From: JBBSHJ01 sp038253135 | GTDB lineage: Bacteria > Actinomycetota > Actinomycetes > Mycobacteriales > QHCD01 | Length of the DNA: 13,621 bases | Reading direction: 5' to 3' | NCBI GenBank assembly: GCA_038253135.1 | Contig: JBBSHJ010000091.1 | Span: 1-13,621, forward strand | Part shown: positions 5,682 through 13,621 of the stretch, piece after piece | Layout of the letters: each line of letters begins with the position of its first letter | Position numbering within the stretch: the stretch's first letter is position 1 | The notes under the pieces: model-generated | The model's input: the letters and a program-made list of their open reading frames with translations, nothing else | The model's database searches: none | Told to the model about the DNA's origin: nothing | Translations under genes and position numbers: made by a program

Positions 5682-7208
5682 ATGGCGACGGTCGGCGATG
5701 TCGAGAGTGCGGCCGGCACCGAGGTCGACAGCTTCACCCTCGATGACCGGCTGCGACTCTTCAGCTTCGCGACGGCGCAGAACCGGCTGGACTACCTGCT
5801 CGTCCTGCGGGCGCTGGACCGCGCCCGCGCCAGCTACCAGGCGCGGATCCACGCCACGGACGTTGTACGCCACATCGACGCGGTGGCGCGGCTGCAGGCA
5901 CGGCCGACGGTCGAGGACGTGCAGGCGTTGCTCGAGGCGCTGCACGGGTGGCAGATCCTGGACCGCGGCTTCGACGGCACCCGCGCCGCGAGCATCGCCG
6001 AATACCGCAACCGGCACTACGTCTACCAGTTCACCCAGGCCGGATATCGCGCCTACCGTGCCGTCGAGGACGTGCTCGGTGCGCGTCTGGAGGACGCGTC
6101 GCTCTCGCGGCTGATCTTCGCCGATGTGCTGGCGGATCTGCACAGCCTCGCCGACGCCAACCGCGCCGGCGACGCCGAGACGGTGCTGCGGCGCCTGACC
6201 CGGCTCGATCAGACCCTGTCGGACATGCGGGAGCGGGCCGACCGCTTCTATCTGATGCTGACCGACCTGTCGAGCACCAACGAGACCCGGCCCGAGGTCT
6301 TCCTCGCGCACAAGGACGCGTTGCTGGCGCACATGCGCGAATTCGCCGGCGAGCTCGACCGCTACACGCCGAAGCTCGCCGATGCGATCGAGCGCGTGGA
6401 GGCGACCGGTGTCGACCGGCTCGTGACCCACGCGGCGAGCGCCGATGACCGGGTTTTCGGTACGCCGCAGACACGCGGCGAGGAGTGGCAGGCCCGGTGG
6501 AGCGGGCTCGTGCGGTGGTTCCGCCCGGCCGACGGCGGCGAGAGCGAGGCCGACCGGCTGCAGGCCGGCACCATTTCCGCCATCGCCGGGGTGCTGTCGC
6601 TGCTGCGCCGCATCACCGAGTCCCGGCGCGGCGGCATCAGCCGGGAGAGCCAGCTGCGCCATCTCGCCGCGTGGTTCACCAACGCGCCGACCGACCGCTC
6701 CGCGCACGCGCTCTTCGACGTCGCCTTCGGTCTCGGACAGCCGCGCCACGTCAGCGTCGTGCACCCCGATCCGGAGCTGATCCCGACCCGCCGATCCTGG
6801 TGGGACGCGCCGGCGGTCGAGCTGTCCCGGACGCTGCTCGAGACCGGCCGCACCGCTGCGCCCGGCGCTCCCGGCCGGATCGAGCGCAACGACGCCGGGC
6901 GGCGGCGCCTTCGCGCGGACCAGCTCGCCACCCAGAGCCAACGCACCGCCGCGGCCACCGCACTTGCCGTGGACGGCGTCGCCGGCCGCGAGCTCGACGA
7001 GGCCGAAACCCGGCTGCTGCTGCAGCTGCTCGACCTGGCTCTGTCCGCTCGGGTGGCCGTGTCCTCGCATCTGCCGTTGAGCGGATCGGCCGGCGCGTCG
7101 TACGGCGTCCGGTTGACCTTGCGGCCGCAACCGACCAGCACGACGGTCGAGACCGTTCGCGGCCGGATCCATCTCGACCGGCTCGCCCTCGCCGTCTCGG
7201 CCGGCTGA
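5682..7208 (+). CDS. jetA: Wadjet type II JetA, kleisin-like subunit (TIGR02677/DUF2397)
   Basis: The 508-residue product matches the TIGR02677 family in length and layout. The N-terminal region FTLDDRLRLFSFATAQNRLD (18-37) leads to a winged-helix segment (about 72-130) with PTVEDVQALLEALHGWQIL and YRNRHYVYQFTQAGYRAYRA. A long helical middle follows, then LRHLAAWF with DVAFGLGQPRHV, and the family hallmark SWWDAP near residue 371 before a Q/R/A-rich helical tail. In Wadjet complexes JetA is the kleisin that closes the SMC ring and carries JetB. The start at 5682 is preferred over 5673 because of ribosome-site spacing. The stop TGA shares one base with the jetB ATG (TGATG), so translation is coupled. 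No defect is visible. Family identity is strong; the function in plasmid restriction is from characterised homologues. Confidence 0.93.
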   Translation: MATVGDVESAAGTEVDSFTLDDRLRLFSFATAQNRLDYLLVLRALDRARASYQARIHATDVVRHIDAVARLQARPTVEDVQALLEALHGWQILDRGFDGTRAASIAEYRNRHYVYQFTQAGYRAYRAVEDVLGARLEDASLSRLIFADVLADLHSLADANRAGDAETVLRRLTRLDQTLSDMRERADRFYLMLTDLSSTNETRPEVFLAHKDALLAHMREFAGELDRYTPKLADAIERVEATGVDRLVTHAASADDRVFGTPQTRGEEWQARWSGLVRWFRPADGGESEADRLQAGTISAIAGVLSLLRRITESRRGGISRESQLRHLAAWFTNAPTDRSAHALFDVAFGLGQPRHVSVVHPDPELIPTRRSWWDAPAVELSRTLLETGRTAAPGAPGRIERNDAGRRRLRADQLATQSQRTAAATALAVDGVAGRELDEAETRLLLQLLDLALSARVAVSSHLPLSGSAGASYGVRLTLRPQPTSTTVETVRGRIHLDRLALAVSAG

Positions 7209-8698
7209 TGGCGTGCGCCCTGCCGGAGATCACCCCGCTCGAACGCCCGGCCTACCAGCGGGCCGTCCGCCTGCTGCTGCGCCATCCGCTGGTGACCGAG
7301 AGCTATCCCGACGGTGACGCGCTGGCGCTCCTGCGCCGCTGGGCCGCGCACCTGCGCGCCGACCTCGCCGATCAGCTCGGCTATCGCGTCGAGATCACCG
7401 CGACGACGGCGCGCCTGATCCGCACCGCCGACACCCTCGACCCGAGCCGTCCGGCCCGCCCGCGGCCGGACAGCGACCGCACCTTCGACCGGCGCCGCTA
7501 TGCCTACCTCGCCCTGGCCCTGGCCGCCCTCGGGCGCTCGGGCGGCCAGATCGCGCTCGGCGAGCTCGCGACCGCCGTCGCCGCGGACGCCGCCCGCATC
7601 GACGGACTGGGCCTGTCGACCCAGTCCGCAAGCGACCGCGCCGCCTTCGTCGACGCGATCGCCTGGATCGAGACCCGCGGCGGTCTGCGCCTGGCCGACG
7701 GCAACGCGCGGCGCTGGGCCGACGACCCGGACCGCGCCGAGGCGCTGTACGACGTCGACCGCGACGTCATCGGCGCGACCTATCGCCCGAGCCGCGTGCT
7801 GCAGCATGTCCGCAGCGTCGATGCGCTGCTGCACCGGTCCGATTCGGCCAGCCGCGACCCGCGCCGCCGGGAGGCCGCCCAGCGGGCCCGCCGCGCCGTC
7901 ATCGAGACGCCCGTGGCCTACTACGCCGACGCCGACGCCGACATGGCCAACATGCTGCGCACCTCCTCACTGGTAAGCGATGTCGAGCGGCTGACCGGCT
8001 GCCCGGTCGAGCGCCGGGCCGAGGGACTGGCGCTGCTCGACACGACCCAGCGCTTCTCCGACCTGCCCTTTCCCAGCGGGGGCACGGTGCCGCAGGCCGC
8101 GCTGCTGCTGGCCGGGGCGATCGCCGACCGGATCACCGACCCCGACCAGCCGGCACCGACCCGGCTGCCGGAGCCGGGACCGGCCGCCGCCACGGCCGAG
8201 GTCGCCGCCCAGATCGACCTCGGCCTGCCCGTCGCCGGCATCCTGACCGAGCTCGCGGAGCCCGCCACCACGCCGGCGGCGGCATTGCACGCGGCCGGTC
8301 CCGACGGCGTCGACGACGCGAGACCCGAGCATCCGCTGCTGCAACGGGCCTGGCTGCGCACCACCATGCTCGCCCTCGGCGACCGCTACGGCCCGGCCTT
8401 CAGCGCCCGCTGGCGGGCCGACCCCGAGCGGCTGCTGGGCGCGGCCCTCGACCTGCTGGCCGACCTGCGCATGGTCGCCGTCGTCGAAGGCGGCGTACTC
8501 GCGCTGCCACTGCTGGCGCGCTACCGCAACACCGTCGCCACGCTCAAGCGGCGACCCAGCCTGCTTGACGGCGCTCTCTTTGACCTCGGCGCGGGCGGCA
8601 CTCACGATGAGACCGATGACGGAGCCGACAATTGGGCCGACGATCGGGCCGACAACGGGTACGCCGCCGCGCGCGGGCACGATGGCGCCGGTGAGTGA
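7208..8698 (+). CDS. jetB: Wadjet type II JetB, KITE-like subunit (TIGR02678/DUF2398)
   Basis: The 496-residue product begins MACALPEITPLERPAYQRAV; the family typically opens with a segment ending in a basic HPL(V/I) stretch, here LLRHPLVTESYPD. Hallmarks are RRRYAYLALALAALGRS (95-111), an acidic/aliphatic region with AFVDAIAWIETRGGLRL, and TYRPSRVLQHVRSVDALL (191-208). The C-terminal winged-helix-like part contains HPLLQRAWLRTTMLAL and ends near LARYRNTVATLKRRPSLLDG. JetB is the KITE (MukE/ScpB-like) partner that binds the JetA kleisin. The start shares one base with the jetA stop and has no ribosome site, so it relies on coupling. The last 30 or so residues are a low-complexity acidic tail built from a 12-bp DNA repeat, which looks like a recent extension. 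The stop is overlapped 8 bp by jetC. Confidence 0.92.
   Translation: MACALPEITPLERPAYQRAVRLLLRHPLVTESYPDGDALALLRRWAAHLRADLADQLGYRVEITATTARLIRTADTLDPSRPARPRPDSDRTFDRRRYAYLALALAALGRSGGQIALGELATAVAADAARIDGLGLSTQSASDRAAFVDAIAWIETRGGLRLADGNARRWADDPDRAEALYDVDRDVIGATYRPSRVLQHVRSVDALLHRSDSASRDPRRREAAQRARRAVIETPVAYYADADADMANMLRTSSLVSDVERLTGCPVERRAEGLALLDTTQRFSDLPFPSGGTVPQAALLLAGAIADRITDPDQPAPTRLPEPGPAAATAEVAAQIDLGLPVAGILTELAEPATTPAAALHAAGPDGVDDARPEHPLLQRAWLRTTMLALGDRYGPAFSARWRADPERLLGAALDLLADLRMVAVVEGGVLALPLLARYRNTVATLKRRPSLLDGALFDLGAGGTHDETDDGADNWADDRADNGYAAARGHDGAGE
8612..8659 (+). repeat. 12-bp in-frame repeat at the jetB/jetC junction
   Basis: GCCGACAATTGG (8624-8635), GCCGACGATCGG (8636-8647) and GCCGACAACGGG (8648-8659) are tandem, with a weaker fourth copy ACCGATGACGGA (8612-8623). 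In jetB they encode four-residue units ADNW, ADDR and ADNG. The overlapping jetC frame is also open here and would encode a TIGP-type repeat if jetC began further upstream. Confidence 0.7.
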
Positions 8699-11600
8699 GC
8701 CGCCGGGCCGGTTGCAGCCCACCCGCGCCGGCGTCATCAACGTCTGGGACTACCGCGACGAGGAGTTCGTCTTCGCTGACGGCCGGCTGGTACTGCGCGG
8801 TCCCAACGGCTCGGGCAAGACCAAGGCGCTGGAGGTGCTGTTCCCCTTCGTGCTCGACGGGCGGATCGATCCGCGCCGGCTCAACCCCTTCTCCGGTGAG
8901 AACCGCACCATGAAATCCAACCTGCTCTACCGTGGCCAGGACGTCGCCCATGCCTACGTCTGGCTGGAATTCGGGCGGCCGCGCCGCGGCGACACCGGGG
9001 ACCTCGTCGTCGAGGACGCCGTGACCGTCGGCGTCGGGATGCGGGCGCAGCGGCACAACGATCGCGTCGCGCGCTGGTACTTCGTCGCCGACGGCCGGGT
9101 GGGCCTGGATTTCGTCCTGCTCGACCAGGATGACCGGCCGGTCACCAAGCGCCGGCTGATCGAGCAGGTCGGGGCCGAGCACGTCACCGAGCGCCCGATC
9201 GAGCACCGCGCGGCCGTCGACGAGCGGCTCTTCGGGCTCGGCCCGGATCGCTTCGAGCAGATGCTCACCCTCGTGCTCACCCTGCGCCGCCCGCAGCTGG
9301 CCCGCGACCTCGACCCGCCCCGCCTCTCCCAGACCCTGACCGAGGGGCTGCGCCCGGTCGACGACGACCTGCTGGCCGAGGCCGCCCGCTCGTTCGAGGA
9401 CATGGAGCGGGTGCAGCGCACCCTGGACGGGCTGGTGGCGGCCGACACCGCGGCGGCCACGTTCCTGGCCGTCTACACGACGTACGTCCGCACCCATGCC
9501 CGCCAGGCCGCGGACGAGCTGACCCGCCGCCGCGAGCGGGTCCGGGCCGCGGGTACGACGCTCGCCGCCGAGTTGGCCCGCGGCGAGGACGCGCTGCAGG
9601 CCAAGCGGGCCGCGGAGCGGGCTGCGCACGACGCGGCCACCGAGACGGACCGCGAGCGCGCCCGGCTGCGGTCGCTGGAGCGCAGCGCGGCCTACCAGCA
9701 CAAGGGCGAGCTCGAAAAGCAGGCCGAGCTGGTCGACCGGCTGGCCGACGCGGCCAGGGTCCAGCGGGATCAGGCCGCCGACGCGGCGCGTCGCCGCGAC
9801 GCCGCCGAGGCCGACCGGATCGAGGCGGAATCCCGGCTGGCCGATGCCCACGCCGCCACCGCCCGCGCCGTCGAGACGCTCGCCCAGGCTGCCGCTGCGG
9901 CCGGAATCGACTGGGGTGTAACCGATTCCGCCGCCGACGGGCTGACCGACCGGGTGACGGCACGGGTGGTCGCCCGCCGCGACGACGTGGCCGCGGTCGA
10001 GCAGGCGCTGATCGCCGTACGCGACGCGAGCCGCGAACGCACGCGTGCGGAAGCCGCCGCGGCGGCGGCCCGGAGCGCGGCCGACGCGGCCGAATCGGCC
10101 GAACGGGAGGCCGGATCGGCGGTGCGCGAGGCCACCGACGCGCTCGGTGCGGCGCTCGCGGCGTGGGACCGCGCGCACGGCGATCTGCTGGCCGCGCTGG
10201 CCGTGACCGACCTGCCGAACCGGCTCCGGGCCGCCGTACCGCTGCTCGGTGAGCCCGACGCGCCGGACCTGCCGGCGGTCTATCAGGACGCCGTCGCGGC
10301 CGCCGTCACCGAGCATCGGGACGCGGTGCATCGGCTCGGCCGCGATGGCGAGGCGCTGGCGGCCGAGATCCGGGCGCTGCGGGAGGAACGGGCCGCGATC
10401 GCAGCCGAGCGTGACGACGCGCCGCCACCCTTCGCGGCCCGGACCGCGGACCGGTCCGGCCGTGCCGGCGCGCCGCTGTGGCGGCTGGTCCGCTTCGGCG
10501 ACGGCGTGTCCGGCGAGGATGCCGCGGCGGTGGAAGCCGCGCTCGAGGCGGCCAACCTGCTCGACGCGTGGGTGCCGGCCGCAGACGGCGTACCGCTCGG
10601 CGACGGCGACTCCGACGGCTACCTGCTGCCGCTGGCACCGGCCGACCGGCCCGCCGGCGCGAGCCTCGCCGACGTGCTGGTGCCTGAGGACCAGCAGCTG
10701 GTTGCCGCCGAGCGGGTCGCCGCCGTCCTCGCCTCCGTCGCGGTGGGCGACGTGGACGGGCTGCACGGCGTACCGACGGTCAGCCGGTCCGGGCGCTTCA
10801 CCCAGGGCATCCAGCTCGGCGCTCACGCGAAGCCCGTGCCGGAGTACGTCGGCGCCACCGCCCGCGCCCAGCGCCGCGCCCGCCGGCTCGCCGATTGCGA
10901 CCGCCGGATCGCCGAGTCGCAGGACCGGCTCGACGAGCTCAGCGCAAGGGTCGCGGCGCTGCGCGGGCGGCTCGACGACGCGGCCTCGGCGCGGGCCGCG
11001 CTGCCGCGCACCGGTCCGCTGGTCGCCGTGCGCCGCCGGCAGGCCGACGCCGCTGTGCGGGTGGCGGTACGCCGGGAAGCGCTCGACGCCGCCGGCGCGA
11101 GCCTCGACGAGGCGATCGCGACCGCCGACGTGCGCGAGCGGGCGCTGCGGCGTACCGCCGCCGAGCGGTCGCTCGCCCCGCCGAGCCGCGACGAGGCGCG
11201 GCGGGTGGGGGAGGCGACCGGCCGGTTCGAGCGCGACGGCGCGGCACTGGTCGCCGGCCGCCGGACCGAGGACGACCGCGCGGCCGGGCTGCGCCAGTCG
11301 CGGGCCCGGCTCGCCAGCGCCGCGGCCGTCGCCGGCGAGGCTGCGCTCGAGGCCCGGCGGGCCCGCGACGAGCACGCGCGGCAGGCCGAGGAGCTCGCCA
11401 CCCTCGAGCGCTCGGTCGGCGCCGACGTCCGCGAGGTGATGGCCGCGATGGAACGGGCGCGCCGGCAGATCGCGACCGGGGAGACGCGGCTCGAGTCCGC
11501 CCGCGCCGCCCAGATCCACGCCGAACGCGAGGAGGCCGCCGCGGTCACGGCGGTCGAGGGGTCGACCGAGGTGTTGCGGGTCGCGCTGCGCGAGGAACGC

Positions 11601-12947
11601 GACGACGCACACCGGCTGACGCCCTTCGCCCCGGCCGACGTGCTCGAGCTGCTGCACGTCCCGCCGGAGCTGGGCGCCGCCGCCCGGCACCGCGACTGGC
11701 CGGACATCGACGAGGTCGTGGCCGCCGTCCGGCGTGCGCCCGGGACGGCGAGCGCGGTCACGGGCCTCGGGGCACCCGTCGTGGCCCTGCACGACGCCGT
11801 ACGCGCCGCGACCCGCGACCTCTCGCCCACTGAGGCGTCGCTGCGGGCCGGCGACACCCGGCTGACCGGAGCGCTGCGCGACCTGCAGGATCAGCTGGCC
11901 GCGGCCGGGCAGGACTACCGCCCCGAGTGGGAGAGCCGGGACGGCGTCATCGCGGTGCATATCGCCGATGAGCAGGGACTCGTCCCGATCGCGGGCTTCG
12001 CGCGGCGGATCGCGGCCGAACGCAGCGACCAGGAGCTGCTGCTCACCGAATCCGAGCGGCGGGTCCTCGAGGACGCGCTGCTGGCCCGGCTGGCCCAGCA
12101 GATCCACGACCGGATCGTCGATGCCCGGGACCTGATCACCTCGATGAGCGATGAGATGCGGGCCCGCCGGATGTCCTCCGGTACGACGGTCGCCGTCACG
12201 TGGGCGCTCGCGGACGGTCTCGACCCAGAGCAGCGCGCGGTGAGTGGGCTGTTGGACCGGGGCGCGTCCCGCCTGTCGGCCGAGGAGCTGGCCCGGATGC
12301 GGGCCCACTTCGCCACCCGGATCAAGACGGCGCGAGCCGAGCGGCGGGACTCGTCGTACCACGAGTTGCTCGCCGACGTCCTCGATTACCGCCGGTGGCG
12401 AAGCTTCGTGCTCTGGCTGGTGCGGCCGGATCGCAAGGACGAGCAGCTGACTCGGGCCCGGCACAGCCAGCTCTCCGGCGGGGAGCAGTCCGTGTCGCTG
12501 CACCTGCCACTTTTCGCCGCCGCGCACGCGATGCTGACATCGGCCCGGGCGGACGCCCCGAGGCTGGTCGCGCTCGACGAGGCGTTCGCGGGCGTCGATG
12601 ACACCGGCCGGCGCGAGCTGCTCGGCCTCACCGCGCAGTTCGATCTCGACCTCTTCATGACCGGCTTCGACCTGTGGGCCGCGGTCGAGACGCTCCCGGC
12701 CTGCGCGCACTACGACCTGTCGCACTCGGCGGCCGAGCACATGCTCAGCGCCATCCTGATCGTCTTTGACGGCACGAAGCTGATCACCGAGACCGGTGTC
12801 GATCTCGCCGCGGCGCTCGGCTCACCGGGCACCCGGCGGCGCGGCTCCGATCCGCACCCTCGGACCGGCGCGGACGGCGGCCCTCAGAACAGCGGCCTGC
12901 AGAACAGCGGCCCGGACGAGACCCTGCAGGAAGCGGCGGATGACTGA
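8691..12947 (+). CDS. jetC: Wadjet type II JetC, SMC/MukB-like ATPase (TIGR02680)
   Basis: The 1418-residue product is the SMC motor of the complex. From the GTG at 8691: Walker A GPNGSGKT (37-44); coiled-coil arm about 240-590, very rich in A/R/E/D heptads; a central hinge-like globular part about 594-726 (LWRLVRFGDGVSGEDAA to EYVGATARAQRR); return coil about 727-1000; ABC signature LSGGEQ (1261-1266); Walker B LVALDE (1292-1297), followed by AFAGVDD as D-loop. ATP binding and hydrolysis drive DNA loop extrusion. I chose the GTG because SEPPGRLQPTRAGVINVW is the usual family opening. It overlaps jetB by 8 bp (GTGAGTGA), the same geometry as jetC/jetD. ATGs at 8682, 8616 and 8607 are alternatives without better ribosome sites. 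The last 35 residues are low complexity with a 15-bp repeat. ATPase motifs are intact. Confidence 0.94.
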   Translation: MSEPPGRLQPTRAGVINVWDYRDEEFVFADGRLVLRGPNGSGKTKALEVLFPFVLDGRIDPRRLNPFSGENRTMKSNLLYRGQDVAHAYVWLEFGRPRRGDTGDLVVEDAVTVGVGMRAQRHNDRVARWYFVADGRVGLDFVLLDQDDRPVTKRRLIEQVGAEHVTERPIEHRAAVDERLFGLGPDRFEQMLTLVLTLRRPQLARDLDPPRLSQTLTEGLRPVDDDLLAEAARSFEDMERVQRTLDGLVAADTAAATFLAVYTTYVRTHARQAADELTRRRERVRAAGTTLAAELARGEDALQAKRAAERAAHDAATETDRERARLRSLERSAAYQHKGELEKQAELVDRLADAARVQRDQAADAARRRDAAEADRIEAESRLADAHAATARAVETLAQAAAAAGIDWGVTDSAADGLTDRVTARVVARRDDVAAVEQALIAVRDASRERTRAEAAAAAARSAADAAESAEREAGSAVREATDALGAALAAWDRAHGDLLAALAVTDLPNRLRAAVPLLGEPDAPDLPAVYQDAVAAAVTEHRDAVHRLGRDGEALAAEIRALREERAAIAAERDDAPPPFAARTADRSGRAGAPLWRLVRFGDGVSGEDAAAVEAALEAANLLDAWVPAADGVPLGDGDSDGYLLPLAPADRPAGASLADVLVPEDQQLVAAERVAAVLASVAVGDVDGLHGVPTVSRSGRFTQGIQLGAHAKPVPEYVGATARAQRRARRLADCDRRIAESQDRLDELSARVAALRGRLDDAASARAALPRTGPLVAVRRRQADAAVRVAVRREALDAAGASLDEAIATADVRERALRRTAAERSLAPPSRDEARRVGEATGRFERDGAALVAGRRTEDDRAAGLRQSRARLASAAAVAGEAALEARRARDEHARQAEELATLERSVGADVREVMAAMERARRQIATGETRLESARAAQIHAEREEAAAVTAVEGSTEVLRVALREERDDAHRLTPFAPADVLELLHVPPELGAAARHRDWPDIDEVVAAVRRAPGTASAVTGLGAPVVALHDAVRAATRDLSPTEASLRAGDTRLTGALRDLQDQLAAAGQDYRPEWESRDGVIAVHIADEQGLVPIAGFARRIAAERSDQELLLTESERRVLEDALLARLAQQIHDRIVDARDLITSMSDEMRARRMSSGTTVAVTWALADGLDPEQRAVSGLLDRGASRLSAEELARMRAHFATRIKTARAERRDSSYHELLADVLDYRRWRSFVLWLVRPDRKDEQLTRARHSQLSGGEQSVSLHLPLFAAAHAMLTSARADAPRLVALDEAFAGVDDTGRRELLGLTAQFDLDLFMTGFDLWAAVETLPACAHYDLSHSAAEHMLSAILIVFDGTKLITETGVDLAAALGSPGTRRRGSDPHPRTGADGGPQNSGLQNSGPDETLQEAADD
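12885..12914 (+). repeat. 15-bp tandem repeat in the jetC tail
   Basis: CAGAACAGCGGCCTG (12885-12899) and CAGAACAGCGGCCCG (12900-12914) differ at one base. They encode QNSGL-QNSGP in the disordered C-terminal tail of JetC, 30-60 bp before the jetD start. A slippage-prone site where length variation would stay in frame. Confidence 0.7.
12928..12933 (+). promoter_or_regulatory. ribosome binding site of jetD inside jetC
   Basis: AGGAAG stands 6 nt before the jetD ATG at 12940. Of the three internal jet junctions this is the only one with a recognisable Shine-Dalgarno, so jetD may be translated partly independently of coupling. Confidence 0.6.
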
Positions 12948-13621
12948 GCCGGATCCGGTCGAGCCGCCGGCGGATCTCCGCACGCCCGGCTGGACCCGGC
13001 TCCTCGCCGCGGCCCGCCGCAAGCTCGAGCGGTCGGGCGTGGAGCTCGACGGCAGCGTCGGTCTCACCGATCCCAGCGACGTCGAGCGGCGGGTGGTCAT
13101 CGCGGTCACCGGTCACTACCGGCAGGCGACGACCCGCCGCATCACGGTTTCGCTGCGCGATCTCGACGCCGCGATCCATGACGAGCACGGCATCGGCCTG
13201 TTGGCCGCGCTCGCCCGCCTCGACGGCCCGGTCCGCAACCGGCCGGGCGAGCGGGCTGACGAGGAGGCGGCCCGGGCAGCGGTCACCGCCGACGCCACCC
13301 GCCGCGGCGGACCGCTGGTTCGCGAGGCGTGGTTCACGGACTGGCTGGCCGGGCTGCAGTCCGATGGCACGCTGACCCGGCTGGTGCACCGCGGCGACGG
13401 GCACCTTCTCGGCTGGGCGGTCGAGGTCCTGCGCCGGCTCCCGGCCGACGACCTGCCGCTACCGGTGCTGGCCGAGTGGGCAACCGGCGACACGAAGGCG
13501 CTGTCCACCGGCGCGCTCGCCGGCATCGTCCTGGCGGCCCTCGCCGCCCGGGACGGCGTACCCATGCCGAGGACGACCGGCGAACGCCGGGCGCTGTGGT
13601 CCGGCAACGGCGTCGTCGTCG
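12940..13621 (+). CDS. jetD: Wadjet type II JetD nuclease, N-terminal part (TIGR02679; DUF3323), cut by window edge
   Basis: The first 227 residues are present, starting MTEPDPVEPPADLRTPGWTR. Family features are an RKLERSG helix at 27-33, ERRVVIAVTGHYR with the following TRRITVSLRDLD (49-76), GGPLVREAWFTDWLAGL (123-139), and TKALSTGALAGIVLAALA (185-202) leading to ERRALWSGNGVV (215-226). These correspond to the DUF3323 N-terminal part of TIGR02679. The C-terminal DUF2399 Toprim-like domain, which carries the acidic metal-binding residues, lies beyond the window, so catalytic integrity cannot be checked here. JetD resembles the topoisomerase VI A subunit and cleaves plasmid DNA once JetABC has detected a small circle. 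The start overlaps the jetC stop by 8 bp (ATGACTGA) and has AGGAAG 6 nt upstream. Confidence 0.9.
   Translation, partial: MTEPDPVEPPADLRTPGWTRLLAAARRKLERSGVELDGSVGLTDPSDVERRVVIAVTGHYRQATTRRITVSLRDLDAAIHDEHGIGLLAALARLDGPVRNRPGERADEEAARAAVTADATRRGGPLVREAWFTDWLAGLQSDGTLTRLVHRGDGHLLGWAVEVLRRLPADDLPLPVLAEWATGDTKALSTGALAGIVLAALAARDGVPMPRTTGERRALWSGNGVVV

Noticed and set aside
5550..7172. Antisense open frame of 540 codons opposite jetA
   Set aside because: Shadow of jetA codon bias; no recognisable domain and it would cover the jetA start and promoter region.
6485..7207. Upstream extension of the jetB frame inside jetA
   Set aside because: The 241 codons are arginine-rich out-of-frame jetA; the ATG at 7208 fits the family N-terminus and the TGATG coupling.
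8565..8690. jetC starting at TTG 8565 or ATG 8607/8616/8682
   Set aside because: Family members open shortly before the RAGxxNVW motif, the extra sequence is repeat-derived, and GTG 8691 gives the same overlap as jetC/jetD. The alternatives are not excluded.
8544..12740. Antisense open frame of 1398 codons opposite jetC
   Set aside because: It mirrors a G/C-rich coding frame; its product is proline/glycine/arginine-rich with no motif, while the plus strand has complete SMC ATPase motifs.

Overview
The window is high-GC DNA with strong G/C third-position bias and extensive antisense open frames, as expected for an actinomycete chromosome. No RNA gene, intact transposon or CRISPR array was found, and the sequence does not fix a genus.

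Left part, minus strand (1-2328): a tandem winged-helix, MarR-like protein (1294-2328) is followed by a perfect 22-bp palindrome (1226-1247). Then come an 85-residue unknown protein (955-1212) and an ADP-ribosylglycohydrolase (958 down to the window edge). The last two overlap by ATGA and look translationally coupled, with the palindrome as a likely operator.

Middle part (2329-5681): a gene-poor stretch of about 600 bp with lower GC holds degenerate direct repeats and small palindromes. Next is a minus-strand cluster of a DUF2786 protein (4028-5383), a 49-codon ORF that duplicates the basic N-terminus of that protein (3870-4019), and a SEC-C zinc-motif protein (2938-3873). Comparing the two copies of the basic leader suggests that the DUF2786 gene has lost one base just after its ancestral ATG. 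A divergent promoter region with short repeats (5384-5681) separates this cluster from the right-hand operon.

Right part, plus strand (5682-13621): jetA, jetB, jetC and jetD in order, matching the TIGR02677, TIGR02678, TIGR02680 and TIGR02679 families (DUF2397, DUF2398, SMC-like ATPase, DUF3323/DUF2399). This is a type II Wadjet (EptABCD-like) plasmid-restriction system. JetABC is an SMC-type, loop-extruding DNA sensor with kleisin (A), KITE (B) and SMC (C) subunits. JetD is the topoisomerase VI-like nuclease that cuts small circular DNA. The genes overlap by 1, 8 and 8 bp, so they form one tightly coupled operon. jetD runs off the right edge before its Toprim domain.

The defence system itself belongs to a described class. 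The less explained parts are the divergently transcribed DUF2786/SEC-C cluster beside it, the duplicated leader ORF with its apparent frameshift, and the 22-bp operator next to the ADP-ribosylglycohydrolase operon.
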